This document shows, one piece after another, positions 51,350 through 60,087 of a DNA stretch of 64,000 nt; the first letter of the stretch is position 1, and every line of letters begins with the position of its first letter. The notes under the pieces are model-generated. The model worked only from the letters and a program-made list of their open reading frames with translations, was not told the DNA's origin and ran no database searches. Location of the stretch: positions 4,216,001 to 4,280,000 of the forward strand of contig NZ_CP109178.1 in assembly GCF_036248255.1 (NCBI RefSeq). The letters are read 5' to 3'. The DNA is from Streptomyces sp. NBC_01717. GTDB taxonomy: Bacteria > Actinomycetota > Actinomycetes > Streptomycetales > Streptomycetaceae. Position numbers and translations under genes: made by a program.

Positions 51350-52084
51350 ATGACTGACGAACCTCGCGCCGCAGGTGTGCGTTTCGACGACAACAGACTT
51401 GTCCTGGAGCAGTATCGGGACCAGGCCGGCATCTACTACTCCTTCCCGGGCGCCGCCCCGGACTCCTTCCGCGCCGACGGCCGGACCGCTGAGGGCACAT
51501 CGGCCGCACTCTCCCTGACCGAGGCGCTGCACGCCCGGATCCGCCCGGTCGGCACGGCGGAGAACGTCCTGCGCGCGTGGTCGCAGGGAGCTCCCCCGCA
51601 GGACACGGCCGCCCTGGACGACCCGACGACAGCCGAACCGACCCGGGTCCGCGGCGGCGCGATCGTCATCCGCGACCGGCGGATGCTACTGATCCACTTC
51701 CCCGGGGACGACGGCTGCCACTACGAGATCCCGGGCGGCGGCGTCGAAGCCGGCGAGACACCGGAGGTGGCGGCGGTCCGCGAACTCCGGGAGGAGACCG
51801 GCCTGCACGGAACGGTCGTACGCGAAGTGGCCCGGATCTGGCGGGGCGGCACCCGGGGCCACTACTTCACGATGGAGGCGGACGGCGAAGTGGGCGAACC
51901 GGAGACACTGGACAACTACGGGGGCGCCCCGGCCTGGGTACCGGTCTCCGAGCTGCCCACCACCCCGCTCTGGCCCCGCCGGCTGTCCTGGCGGATCGCC
52001 CACTGGCACACCTCCGGCTGGCCGGCGTATCCGGCCGAACTGGCGGATACGGTCTGGGACCTGGACGCGGCCTGCGGGTGGTGA
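51350..52084 (+). CDS. NUDIX hydrolase with degenerate N-terminal half
   Basis: A 244-residue protein. The C-terminal NUDIX box is GGVEAGETPEVAAVRELREETGL (residues 125-148, all key Glu present), so it should hydrolyse a nucleoside diphosphate-linked substrate with Mg. Residues 8-75 start like a NUDIX fold (RLVLEQYRDQAGIYYSFPG) but have no box. TAGCCT (51338-51343) lies only six bases before the ATG and no Shine-Dalgarno exists, so the mRNA is probably leaderless. Confidence 0.85.
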   Translation: MTDEPRAAGVRFDDNRLVLEQYRDQAGIYYSFPGAAPDSFRADGRTAEGTSAALSLTEALHARIRPVGTAENVLRAWSQGAPPQDTAALDDPTTAEPTRVRGGAIVIRDRRMLLIHFPGDDGCHYEIPGGGVEAGETPEVAAVRELREETGLHGTVVREVARIWRGGTRGHYFTMEADGEVGEPETLDNYGGAPAWVPVSELPTTPLWPRRLSWRIAHWHTSGWPAYPAELADTVWDLDAACGW

Positions 52085-52095
52085 CGGCCGACTCT

Positions 52096-53061
52096 CTAGG
52101 AGTTCGCCTTCGTGCGGCGGCCGGCGCCCACCTGGCTGCGGACCGCGCCCATGCTCGCCCCGATGACCAGCGCGATCGCCAGCGCGTCGGTGGCGGTCAG
52201 GGCCTGGTCGAGGATGAGGAATCCGGCCGTCGCCGCGATGGCCGGCTCCAGGCTCATCAGCACGGCGAACGTGTGCGCGGGCAGCCGGCGCAGCGCCATC
52301 AGTTCCAGGGTGTACGGGAGCACCGAGCTCATCAGCGCCACCGCCGCACCCATCGCCAGTGTCGACGGGACCGCCAGCTTCGCGCCCGATTCCAGGATGC
52401 CCAGCGGCAGTGACAGCACTGCGGCGACCACCATCGCCAGGGCCAGACCGTCGGCCTGCGGGAAGCGGCGGCCGGTGCGGGCGCTGAAGACGATGTACGT
52501 CGCCCACATCGCCCCCGCACCCAGCGCGAACGCCGCACCGAGCGGGTCCAGCCGGTCGAAGCCTCCGCCGCCCAGCAGGAACACCCCGCCCAGCGCGAGC
52601 CCCGCCCAGACGAAGTTGATCAGACGGCGGGAGGCGATCACCGAGAGCGCCAGCGGGCCGAGCACCTCCAGGGTGACGGCCGCACCCAGCGGAATGCGGT
52701 CGAGAGCCTGGTAGAAGAGCATGTTCATGGCGCCCATGGCGATGCCGAACGCAACCACCGTTCCCCAGTCGGCCCGCGAGTGACCGCGCAGCTTCGGGCG
52801 GCAGACGGCCAGCAGGACGACCGCGGCGACCACCAGCCGGAGCGTGACCACCCCGAGCGCACCGGCCCGCGGCATCAGCAGGGCCGCGACCGCCGAGCCG
52901 AACTGCACGGAGAGGCCGCCCGCGACCACCAGGGCCACCGGGGCGAGCGCCGCCCTTCGGCCGCCCGGACGCGCGGAGCCCGCCCCGTCGAGGGCGGACA
53001 CCGCCTCCGGTACGGCGACGGCTGCTACGGCCGGCTCTGCGGCACTGCGCTGGTCGTTCAC
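52096..53061 (-). CDS. EamA/RhtA-family exporter
   Basis: A 321-residue ten-helix membrane protein with two EamA repeats. The first is ALAPVALVVAGGLSVQFGSAVA onward, the second WATYIVFSARTGRRFPQADG onward, ending in ALTATDALAIALVIGASMG. Family members export amino acids and metabolites such as threonine or homoserine. GTG 53061 follows GAGGAAGG. It is divergent from a LysR-type gene, which probably regulates it, and convergent with the NUDIX gene. Confidence 0.88.
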   Translation of the reverse strand: MNDQRSAAEPAVAAVAVPEAVSALDGAGSARPGGRRAALAPVALVVAGGLSVQFGSAVAALLMPRAGALGVVTLRLVVAAVVLLAVCRPKLRGHSRADWGTVVAFGIAMGAMNMLFYQALDRIPLGAAVTLEVLGPLALSVIASRRLINFVWAGLALGGVFLLGGGGFDRLDPLGAAFALGAGAMWATYIVFSARTGRRFPQADGLALAMVVAAVLSLPLGILESGAKLAVPSTLAMGAAVALMSSVLPYTLELMALRRLPAHTFAVLMSLEPAIAATAGFLILDQALTATDALAIALVIGASMGAVRSQVGAGRRTKANS

Positions 53062-53099
53062 GTGGCGGCCTTCCTCCTCAAGGGGCTGAACGGGATCGA

Positions 53100-53136
53100 G
53101 TGCACTGTATTGCACTTCACGATTGAAGATACTGCA
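53100..53136. promoter_or_regulatory. LysR-type binding region between exporter and regulator
   Basis: GTGCACTGTATTGCAC (53100-53115) and CTTCACGATTGAAG (53115-53128) are inverted repeats, followed by a half-site TGCACT (53133-53138). They lie 40 to 75 bp upstream of the exporter start, as expected for a divergent LysR regulator. Confidence 0.45.
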
Positions 53137-53223
53137 CTCTTGCGGCGTGGGCCGTTTCTTTACCGTAGAGACCTCCGCGCGGCGCGTGAAATGCCCAATG
53201 CGCTCCCGTTATGCTGCCGACGC

Positions 53224-54108
53224 ATGAGCACAGGACAGGGCCGCAGCGTCGAGCTGCGCCACTTGCGGGCCTTCCTCGCCGTCGCCGACGCGGGCAACGT
53301 CACACGCGCCGCAGCCGCGCTCCGGCTCACGCAGCCCGCCGTCTCCCGCACCCTCGCCGCCCTCGAGCAGCATCTCGGCGTCCGGCTCGTGGACCGCTCC
53401 ACCCATCACCTCGCCCTCACCCCCGAGGGCGTCGTCTTCCGCGACAAGGCGGCCGCCGCGGTCGCCGCCTTCGACGAGGCGGTCGACTCCGGTGGCCTGC
53501 GCAACTGGCCGCTGCGGCTCGGACACGCCTGGTCCGCGTTCGGCCCGTACACCACACCGCTGCTCCGCGGCTGGCAGGACCGGTACCCGGAGACCCCTCT
53601 CGAACTGCTGCGGATCGACGACCGCACGGCCGGGCTCACCCGCGGCGAGGTCGACGCGGCTCTGCTGCGCGGGCCCGTCGAGGCGCCGGGGCTCGTCACC
53701 GAGGTGCTGTTCAGCGAGGACCGGGTGGCGGCGGTGACGGCGGACGGCCCGCTCGCCGCACACACCACGCTCCGTCTCGCCGATCTCGCGGACGGCACGG
53801 TCGTCCTCAACACCGTCTCCGGCACCACCACAGTCGACCTGTGGCCGCCGCACGCCCGCCCCGCCGCCACCCTCACCGTCGCCAACACCGACGACTGGCT
53901 GACCGCCATCGCGGCCGGCCGCGGCTCCGGGGTGTCGGTCGCCTCCACCGCCGACATGCATCCGCACACCGGGGTCGCGTACCGCCCGCTCGTCGACGCC
54001 CCGACCGTGCCGCTGCTGCTCGCCCGCCGCGACGCACCCGGCCATCCGGCGCTGCCGAAACTCGCGGCAATGGCCCGCGAAATCATTGGAGAAGACATCA
54101 CCGGATGA
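53224..54108 (+). CDS. LysR-family transcriptional regulator
   Basis: A 294-residue regulator. The winged HTH is ELRHLRAFLAVADAGNVTRAAAALRLTQPAVSRTLAALEQHLG, and the effector domain follows from residue 90. No Shine-Dalgarno precedes ATG 53224. TATGCT at 53210-53215 is eight bases upstream and could act as a -10 of a leaderless transcript. Its likely targets are the divergent EamA exporter gene and itself. Confidence 0.88.
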   Translation: MSTGQGRSVELRHLRAFLAVADAGNVTRAAAALRLTQPAVSRTLAALEQHLGVRLVDRSTHHLALTPEGVVFRDKAAAAVAAFDEAVDSGGLRNWPLRLGHAWSAFGPYTTPLLRGWQDRYPETPLELLRIDDRTAGLTRGEVDAALLRGPVEAPGLVTEVLFSEDRVAAVTADGPLAAHTTLRLADLADGTVVLNTVSGTTTVDLWPPHARPAATLTVANTDDWLTAIAAGRGSGVSVASTADMHPHTGVAYRPLVDAPTVPLLLARRDAPGHPALPKLAAMAREIIGEDITG

Positions 54109-54186
54109 GGGAATTTCCCTGCGCGGCAAGGGGGTTGGGGTGCTGTGAGAGCCGGACACAGGCCGACCGTCATCTGGGGGATCACC

Positions 54187-55329
54187 TTGACGAACGACAT
54201 CACCGTGCACGGCACGGTCGCACCGGGCTTCGAAGGCGTACGGGAGACCTACGCCGCCGTACTCGCCGAGGACACCACCGAGCCCGGGTCCCAGCTCGCG
54301 GTGCGGCTGCACGGCCGGACGGTCGTCGATCTCTGGGCCGGGGACGGGATCGAGGCCGATTCACTGCCCGCCGTGTACTCGTCCACCAAGGGCGCCGCGC
54401 ACCTGGTCGTCGCGCTGCTGGTCCAGGACGGCGTTCTCGACCTGGACCGTACGGTCGCCTCCTACTGGCCCGCGTTCGCCGCCGAGGGCAAGGGCGGGCT
54501 GACACTGCGGCAGCTGCTCGCGCACGCCTCCGGAGTGATCGGGGTGGAGGGCGGGTTCAGCGACGAGGAGCTGGCTGACGACCGGCTGCTCGCCGCCCGG
54601 CTGGCGGGGCAGACGCCGTTCTGGACGCCCGGTACGGCGTACGGGTACCACGGCCTGGTGATCGGGGCCCTCACCGGTGAAGTGGTGCGCCGGGTCACGG
54701 GGCGTTCGATCCAGGAGCTCTTCGAGGAGCGGATCAGGGCCCCGTACGGGCTGGACTTCTTTCTGGGACAGCCCGAGGCGCTCGAAGCGCGGTACGTCGC
54801 CGTCCGGCCGATGGCGCCCACCCCGGAGCAGGCGGCCGCGCTCGTGCTCGACCCGATCGATCCGAAGAGCCTCAGGGCCGTCGCCTTCAACTACCCGACC
54901 GACCTGATCACGTGGATCAACAATCCGTCCGTGCGGGCGCTGGGCCCGGCCTCGGTGGGTGGTGTGGGCTCGGCGCGCGGGCTGGCCGGGATGTACGCGG
55001 CCGCCATCTCGGAGGTGGACGGCCGGGCCCCGCTGCTCAAGGCGGAGACGCTCGCCGAGTTCGCCCGGCTGCACGCGGTCGGCACCGACCTGGTGACCGG
55101 CGAGGAGGACCACTTCGGGCTCGGCTTCGAGCGGCCGGCCGTGCGGTATCCGTCGCTGGGCGAGGGGGCGTTCGGGCACTGCGGTGCGGCGGGGTCGCAG
55201 GCGCTTGCCGATCCGGCCAGTGGGGTGGCGTACGGGTACACGCGGCGGCGGTATGCCTTTCCTGGTGGGGCGGCGCCGGAGAACGAGCGGTTGGTGGCGG
55301 CGGTGGTGCGGGCGGCCGCCACGGGCTGA
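54187..55329 (+). CDS. Serine hydrolase of the beta-lactamase (class C-like) family
   Basis: A hydrolase of about 380 residues. The nucleophile motif Ser-x-x-Lys is in VYSSTKGAAHLV near residue 70, and the second motif YGYHG near residue 155 replaces Tyr-x-Asn. There is no signal peptide, so it is cytoplasmic, probably an esterase rather than a beta-lactamase. TTG 54187 with GGGGGA upstream is preferred; GTG 54145 is in frame and would add 14 residues. Confidence 0.82.
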   Translation: MTNDITVHGTVAPGFEGVRETYAAVLAEDTTEPGSQLAVRLHGRTVVDLWAGDGIEADSLPAVYSSTKGAAHLVVALLVQDGVLDLDRTVASYWPAFAAEGKGGLTLRQLLAHASGVIGVEGGFSDEELADDRLLAARLAGQTPFWTPGTAYGYHGLVIGALTGEVVRRVTGRSIQELFEERIRAPYGLDFFLGQPEALEARYVAVRPMAPTPEQAAALVLDPIDPKSLRAVAFNYPTDLITWINNPSVRALGPASVGGVGSARGLAGMYAAAISEVDGRAPLLKAETLAEFARLHAVGTDLVTGEEDHFGLGFERPAVRYPSLGEGAFGHCGAAGSQALADPASGVAYGYTRRRYAFPGGAAPENERLVAAVVRAAATG

Positions 55330-55338
55330 CAGCGTGTG

Positions 55339-55397
55339 GGGGCGGGGGAGGGCTGTTCCCCCGCCCCGCCCCTTCCCGAACCCGGGGCTCCGCCCCG
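55339..55397. terminator. Bidirectional hairpin terminators
   Basis: GGGGCGGGGG (55339-55348) pairs CCCCCGCCCC (55358-55367) with a nine-base loop. CGGGGC-TCC-GCCCCG (55383-55397) follows, a wording common in Streptomyces intergenic regions. They lie between two convergent genes. Confidence 0.65.
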
Positions 55398-55429
55398 AAG
55401 CCCCGCTGCGCAACAATCGCCGCAGGGGC

Positions 55430-55497
55430 TTGGGTGTTTCCACGGGGACTTGGGTGTTGCTGCACAGGGTTGGGTGTTGCTGTGGGGGCTTGGGTCA
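55430..55497. repeat. Exact 20-bp-period tandem repeat
   Basis: TTGGGTGTT begins at 55430, 55450 and 55470, and TTGGGTCAG at 55490, each preceded by GGG(G)(A/C)C-like bases. Copies two and three share TTGGGTGTTGCTG. The last copy contains the stop codon of the minus-strand oxidoreductase. There are no spacers, so it is not a CRISPR array. Confidence 0.7.
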
Positions 55498-58314
55498 GAT
55501 CGGGTGGGTGTCGGTGCCGTTCAGGCCCTCTGCCAGCAGCTCCGCCAGGTGCCTCGATCGCACGCCTGCCAGCTGGGCCAGCTGGGTCCGGCAGGAGAAG
55601 CCGTCGGCCAGGATGTCCGTGCCGGGCTCCGCACTCCGTACCGACGGCAGCAGCTGCTCCTCCGCGCAGGCCACCGACACCCCCCAGTGGCCCCGTTCGA
55701 AACCGAAGTTCCCCGCCAGTCCGCAGCAGCCACCGGCCAGTTCACCTGCCAGTCCGGCGCGTTCGCGCAGCCGTCGTTCCGCTGCGTCGCCGAGGACCGC
55801 GTGCTGGTGGCAGTGGGTCTGGCCGGTGACCGGGCGGTCCAGGCGCGGTGGTTGCCAGTCGGGGGCGTACTCCTCCAGGTACTGCGCCAAAGTGCGCACG
55901 GATGCGGCGAGTTCCGCGGCGCGGGGGTCGTCGGGGAGGAGTTCCGGGAGGTCCGTACGGAGAGTGGCGGCGCAACTCGGTTCGAGGACGACGAGCGGGT
56001 CGCCGAGGGCGGGTCCCATCCGGTCCAGCGTGCGGCGCATGACCCTGCGGGCCTTGTCCAGCTGGCCCGTCGACACGTAGGTGAGGCCGCAGCACACGCC
56101 TCGCCCCGGGTACAGGGCTGTCCGGCCCGCCGCCTCCAGGACCCGGACCGCCGCCCTGCCGACCTCCGGGGAGAGATGGTTGGTGAAGGTGTCCGGCCAG
56201 ACCGTCACCACCTGGTCGCCCGACAGGAGCACCGTCCCCCGGCGCCTGCGCTTGGCCGCCCACCGGGTGAACGTCTCCCCCGGCAGAATCGGAATTGACC
56301 GCTCCGCAGCAATGCCCGCGAGCCGCTTCGCCAGTGCGGCGAGCGGGCGGATCCGGGCCAGCACGTTCAGCACCGGCGCGAACGGGGCCGCGAGCCGCAG
56401 CCACCCCGGCAGGCGGCCCATCACGTAGTGGGCGGCGGGGCGCAGCCGCCCCCGGTAGTGGTGGTGCAGGAACTCCGCCTTGTACGTGGCCATGTCCACG
56501 CCCACCGGGCAGTCGCTGCGGCATCCTTTGCAGGACAGGCACAGGTCGAGCGCGTCCCGGACCTCCTTCGACCGCCAGCCGTCCGTGATCACCTCACCCG
56601 CGAGCATCTCGTGCAGCAGCCGGGCCCGGCCGCGGGTGGAGTGCGCCTCCTCGCCTGTCGCCCGGAACGACGGGCACATCACGCCCGCGCCCGGCGCCTG
56701 CGCCGTACGGCACTTCGCGACGCCGACACACCGCCGTACGGCCGCCGAGAAGTCGCCGCCGTCGTGCGGGTAGCCGAAGGTGACGTCCACCGGGTGCTTC
56801 GGCAGGACGTCGAAGCGGAGGTTCTCGTCGAGGCGGGCCGGTCGGGCGAGCACCCCGGGGTTCATGCCGCCGTCCGGGTCCCAGAGGTCCTTGAACCGCC
56901 CGAAGAGCGCGACGAGTTCGTCTCCGTACATGCGGGGGAGCAGCTCGGCCCGGGCCTGCCCGTCGCCGTGTTCCCCGCTCAGTGAGCCGCCGTGCGCGAC
57001 GACGAGCGTGGCCAGTTCCTCGGAGAAGCGGCGGAACCGGGCAACGCCGTCATCGCTCAGCAGGTCGAAGTCGATCCGCACATGGATGCAGCCGTCGCCG
57101 AAGTGCCCGTACGGTGTGCCGCGCAGTCCGTGGGCGGTGAGCAGGGCGCGGAATTCGCGCAGGTAGGGGCCGAGGCGGGCGGGTGGTACGGCGCAGTCCT
57201 CCCAGCCGGGCCAGGCCTCACTGCCGTCGGGCATCCGGGTCGCCGTGCCGGATGCGTCCTCCCGGATGCGCCACAGGGCCCGCTGCCCGGCCGGGTCGGT
57301 GACGACGGCCGCGTCCACCGCGTCGGCCGCCCGCAGGATCTGTTCGGCGCGCGCCCGCGCCTCGGCCGGGGTGGCGCCACCCGTCTCGACGAAGAGCCAG
57401 GCTCCGCCGCGCGGCAGACCGGCCGGTTCGCGTACGAGATCGGCGGCCATGCCCTCGACCGTCAGGGGGCAGTACGGGAGGAGGCCGGGGGCGGCTTCGG
57501 CGGCCGCGGACTCGTCGGCGTACCCGAGTACGGCGAGGGCGCGGGCCTCGGGTGCCTCGACCAGCCGTACGGTCGCCTCCGTCACCACGCCGAGCGTCCC
57601 CTCGCTGCCGCAGAAGGCGCGGGCGAGGTCCGGTCCGCGCTCCGGGAGCAGGGCGTCGAGGGCGTACCCGGAGATGCGGCGCGGAAGCTCGGGAAAGCCG
57701 GTGCGCAAAAGGGCGAGGTGACTGCCGGCCAGTTCGCGCAGGCCGGCGGGGGCGCCGTCCCACCGGCCGCGGCCCAGCCGCAGCGTGTCGCCGCCGTAGC
57801 GGGCGACGGCCAGTGCTTCGACGTTGTCGGCGGTGGTGCCCCAGGCCACCGAGTGGGAGCCGCAGGAGTTGTTGCCGATCATCCCGCCGAGTGTGCAGCG
57901 GCTGTGTGTGGACGGGTCCGGGCCGAACGTGAGGCCGTACGGTGCGGCGGCCCGGCGCAGGTCGTCCAGGATCACGCCGGGCTGGACGACGGCCGTGCGG
58001 GTCCCGGCGTCCAGCTCCACGATCGACCGCAGATGGCGGGTGAGGTCGAGGACCACACCGGTGCCGGTGGCCTGCCCGGCGATGGAGGTTCCGCCGCCGC
58101 GCGGCACCACGGGCACCTCGTGCGCACGGCAGACGGCGAGCGCGGCGGCGATGTCGTCGGCGTCGCGCGGGGCGACGACGCCGAGTGGTACGCGACGGTA
58201 GTTGGAGGCGTCCATCGTCATCAGCGCCCGTGCGGTGGCGTCGAACTCCACCTCTCCGCGCACAGCGCCGGAGAGGGCCCGCACAAGAGAGGTCCGCATC
58301 TGCTCGTCGGTCAT
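55495..58314 (-). CDS. FAD-binding and Fe-S-binding oxidoreductase (D-2-hydroxyacid dehydrogenase-like)
   Basis: A 939-residue single-chain enzyme. Residues 40-240 are the FAD_binding_4 domain (VPRGGGTSIAGQATG; GGMIGNNSCGSHSVAWG), 270-520 FAD-oxidase_C (YGHFGDGCIHVRIDFD), about 570-630 the 4Fe-4S region (LCLSCKGCRSDCPVG), and the C-terminal part has two CCG modules (GRGVCCGLTYV, GGCCGLAGNFGFE). Such proteins oxidise D-lactate, D-2-hydroxyglutarate or similar acids and pass electrons to the quinone pool at the membrane. Substrate unknown. Confidence 0.9.
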   Translation of the reverse strand: MTDEQMRTSLVRALSGAVRGEVEFDATARALMTMDASNYRRVPLGVVAPRDADDIAAALAVCRAHEVPVVPRGGGTSIAGQATGTGVVLDLTRHLRSIVELDAGTRTAVVQPGVILDDLRRAAAPYGLTFGPDPSTHSRCTLGGMIGNNSCGSHSVAWGTTADNVEALAVARYGGDTLRLGRGRWDGAPAGLRELAGSHLALLRTGFPELPRRISGYALDALLPERGPDLARAFCGSEGTLGVVTEATVRLVEAPEARALAVLGYADESAAAEAAPGLLPYCPLTVEGMAADLVREPAGLPRGGAWLFVETGGATPAEARARAEQILRAADAVDAAVVTDPAGQRALWRIREDASGTATRMPDGSEAWPGWEDCAVPPARLGPYLREFRALLTAHGLRGTPYGHFGDGCIHVRIDFDLLSDDGVARFRRFSEELATLVVAHGGSLSGEHGDGQARAELLPRMYGDELVALFGRFKDLWDPDGGMNPGVLARPARLDENLRFDVLPKHPVDVTFGYPHDGGDFSAAVRRCVGVAKCRTAQAPGAGVMCPSFRATGEEAHSTRGRARLLHEMLAGEVITDGWRSKEVRDALDLCLSCKGCRSDCPVGVDMATYKAEFLHHHYRGRLRPAAHYVMGRLPGWLRLAAPFAPVLNVLARIRPLAALAKRLAGIAAERSIPILPGETFTRWAAKRRRRGTVLLSGDQVVTVWPDTFTNHLSPEVGRAAVRVLEAAGRTALYPGRGVCCGLTYVSTGQLDKARRVMRRTLDRMGPALGDPLVVLEPSCAATLRTDLPELLPDDPRAAELAASVRTLAQYLEEYAPDWQPPRLDRPVTGQTHCHQHAVLGDAAERRLRERAGLAGELAGGCCGLAGNFGFERGHWGVSVACAEEQLLPSVRSAEPGTDILADGFSCRTQLAQLAGVRSRHLAELLAEGLNGTDTHPI

Positions 58315-58360
58315 GCGCCCAGGATGCCGTCGATCGTCCCGCCGACCGGGCCATTGGGGC

Positions 58361-58500
58361 TGCCGCCCCTCGCGTTTCCCGTCAACGACCCGGGACTGAA
58401 GTTCCCGGGCTTGCTGCTCGGGTCATCGATGGCTTCGATGAGTCCGGCTGCGTCCAGCTCTCACGCGATCAGCGTGAGAGCGGGGGCCGTTGACTCGGCC
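58361..58500 (-). ncRNA. Putative TnpB guide (omega/re) RNA and right end
   Basis: Three hairpins follow or overlap the tnpB stop: CTCTCACGC-GATCA-GCGTGAGAG (58458-58480), CATCGA/TCGATG (58424-58440) and CCCGGGA/TCCCGGG (58389-58409). The sequence then ends in TCGTTGAC on the minus strand at 58381. This is the layout of TnpB omega-RNA scaffolds, in which flanking DNA serves as guide; here that would be GGGAAACGCGAGGGGCGGCA (58380 down to 58361). The exact RNA ends are inferred. Confidence 0.5.
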
Positions 58501-59633
58501 CCGCGGACCCACGCGTACCACCCTCTGTGGGCGATGTTGTGGGACGAGTTGTGGTCCGCGTGCTCAACGAAGCCGCAGGACCGGCAGGCGAACACGGCCT
58601 GGGAAGGCCGGTTGCCGCGTTCGACATGATGACACTGCGAGCATTCCTGGCTGGTGTACGCCGGATCGACGTGCACCACCGGCACTCCGGCCCGCTTCGC
58701 CTTGTAGGCGATGAAGGAGCCGAGCTGGGCGAAAGGCCAGGAGTGGAGCGTGGTGCGTTGGGGCTTTCTCAGCCGTGCCCGCTCCCGGATACCGCCCAAA
58801 TCCTCCAGGGCGATTCCGCGACCGGTGCGTGCAGCCTCCGCCACGATCCGCTTGCTGATCTTGTGGTTGATGTCCTTGTTGCGGCGGGCCTCGCGGCCCG
58901 CGTACTTCTTCGCCCGCCGCTTCGCGGACTTCGTGCCCTTCCTCTGCAGCTTGGAACGCAGAGCTCGGTCCCTGGCCCGCTTGCGGTTGATCCTGCGCCC
59001 GGAGTACCTGGTGCCGTCGCTCGTGGCGGCGATGTTCACGATCCCGAAGTCCACACCGAGGAACGCGGCCGGGTGTGTGTTCGGTTCGGCCTCGGGGATC
59101 TCGCAGGTCGCGAGCAGATACCACTGCCCGCCCTCACACAGCAGGTCGGACTCGCCTTGCCGATACCGGGCCAGGACCTCCAACTGTTCCGTCTGTCCCG
59201 TGAAGGCCACGTTCTTCATGCGCCCGCCGGTGGTCCAGATCGATACCGTACGCCGTTCGTGCTGCCAGGACAGCATCCGGTCGTCATACGGCTGGGCCGC
59301 CTGGGGCCGGAAGGCGACCGACTTGCCCGAAACCCGGGCGTGGCGCTTCGAACCGGGCCTGCCACAACGGCCGTTCCGCAAGTTCGCCGCCAGGGCGGTA
59401 TACGCGTCGCAGGTCTTCTTGACCGCATGCTGAGCAGCCTGCGCCCCGAGCTCCCACCGGGACTTGATCTCCCGATAGGTCAGCCTGCGCAGCGGCAGAT
59501 TCCTGCGCACGCCCGTCTCGAACGCCACTGTCGCGGCCCAGGTCGCGGCCTCGTTGCACGCGGTCAGGGTCGCCTCAAGCACCGACGCCTGCAACGGCGT
59601 CGGCAGCAACTTGACCCGCACCACCAACTTCAT
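58461..59633 (-). CDS. tnpB: TnpB-family RNA-guided endonuclease (orphan, IS200/IS605-type)
   Basis: A 390-residue TnpB. It has an N-terminal OrfB domain (KLLPTPLQASVLEATLTACN), and the RuvC catalytic residues are all present: Asp in GVDFGIVNIAA, Glu in ALEDLGGIRE and Asp in FVEHADHNSSHNI. The zinc ribbon is CSQCHHVERG followed by CRSCGF. ATG 59633 is chosen as the family start (MKLVVRVKLLPTP). No tnpA gene is nearby, so the element cannot move by itself. It looks intact and probably still cuts DNA when loaded with its guide RNA. Confidence 0.92.
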   Translation of the reverse strand: MKLVVRVKLLPTPLQASVLEATLTACNEAATWAATVAFETGVRRNLPLRRLTYREIKSRWELGAQAAQHAVKKTCDAYTALAANLRNGRCGRPGSKRHARVSGKSVAFRPQAAQPYDDRMLSWQHERRTVSIWTTGGRMKNVAFTGQTEQLEVLARYRQGESDLLCEGGQWYLLATCEIPEAEPNTHPAAFLGVDFGIVNIAATSDGTRYSGRRINRKRARDRALRSKLQRKGTKSAKRRAKKYAGREARRNKDINHKISKRIVAEAARTGRGIALEDLGGIRERARLRKPQRTTLHSWPFAQLGSFIAYKAKRAGVPVVHVDPAYTSQECSQCHHVERGNRPSQAVFACRSCGFVEHADHNSSHNIAHRGWYAWVRGAESTAPALTLIA

Positions 59634-60087
59634 GACAACGGACTCTAGTGCGCCAATCGCACAAACCAGCGGAGTCCGCTCACCTTCCACCCGCACCAGT
59701 GATCCATCGCCCACGCGTTCGCCTCCAACGCTCGTGGCCTTGTCCGGCTCCGCCGGGCGGCTGTGCGGGCACGTGCCCGGTGGCGCGACACTGCGGCACT
59801 CCGCGCCGCCCGCCCAGGACGCGATTCCTCCCGGGGTCGAAGCTCCGGGGTTCCTCGCGAGAATGCGCTGAATACGTCAGTACGTCGGAATACGTCGGAA
59901 TGCGCCAGCCCCGTAGTCACATACATAACAAAGAAAGCCGCAAGCGCTTCCCAAACAGATCGTCAATTCTCATATAGTGACCTCGACTTGATTAGGAATT
60001 ATCAGCTCCAGTTATCGCCTTCACCCTCTCCCGTGCCGAAGTGTCCGGATCCGCCCTGTCCGTCACCGTCCGCCCCAAGGACTCCGC
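59634..60087. other. 454-bp gap: tnpB left end and conservon promoter region
   Basis: The left border of the tnpB element lies somewhere here. A CCCGG/CCGGG hairpin at 59829-59847 and three TACGTC(A/G)G direct repeats (59873-59900) are visible. The AT-rich part 59915-60015, with TTGATT at 59990, is the likely promoter region of the conservon. No ORF is supported. Confidence 0.45.

Noticed and set aside
55430..55497. 20-bp repeats considered as CRISPR
   Set aside because: Units are contiguous with no unique spacers and no cas genes are present.
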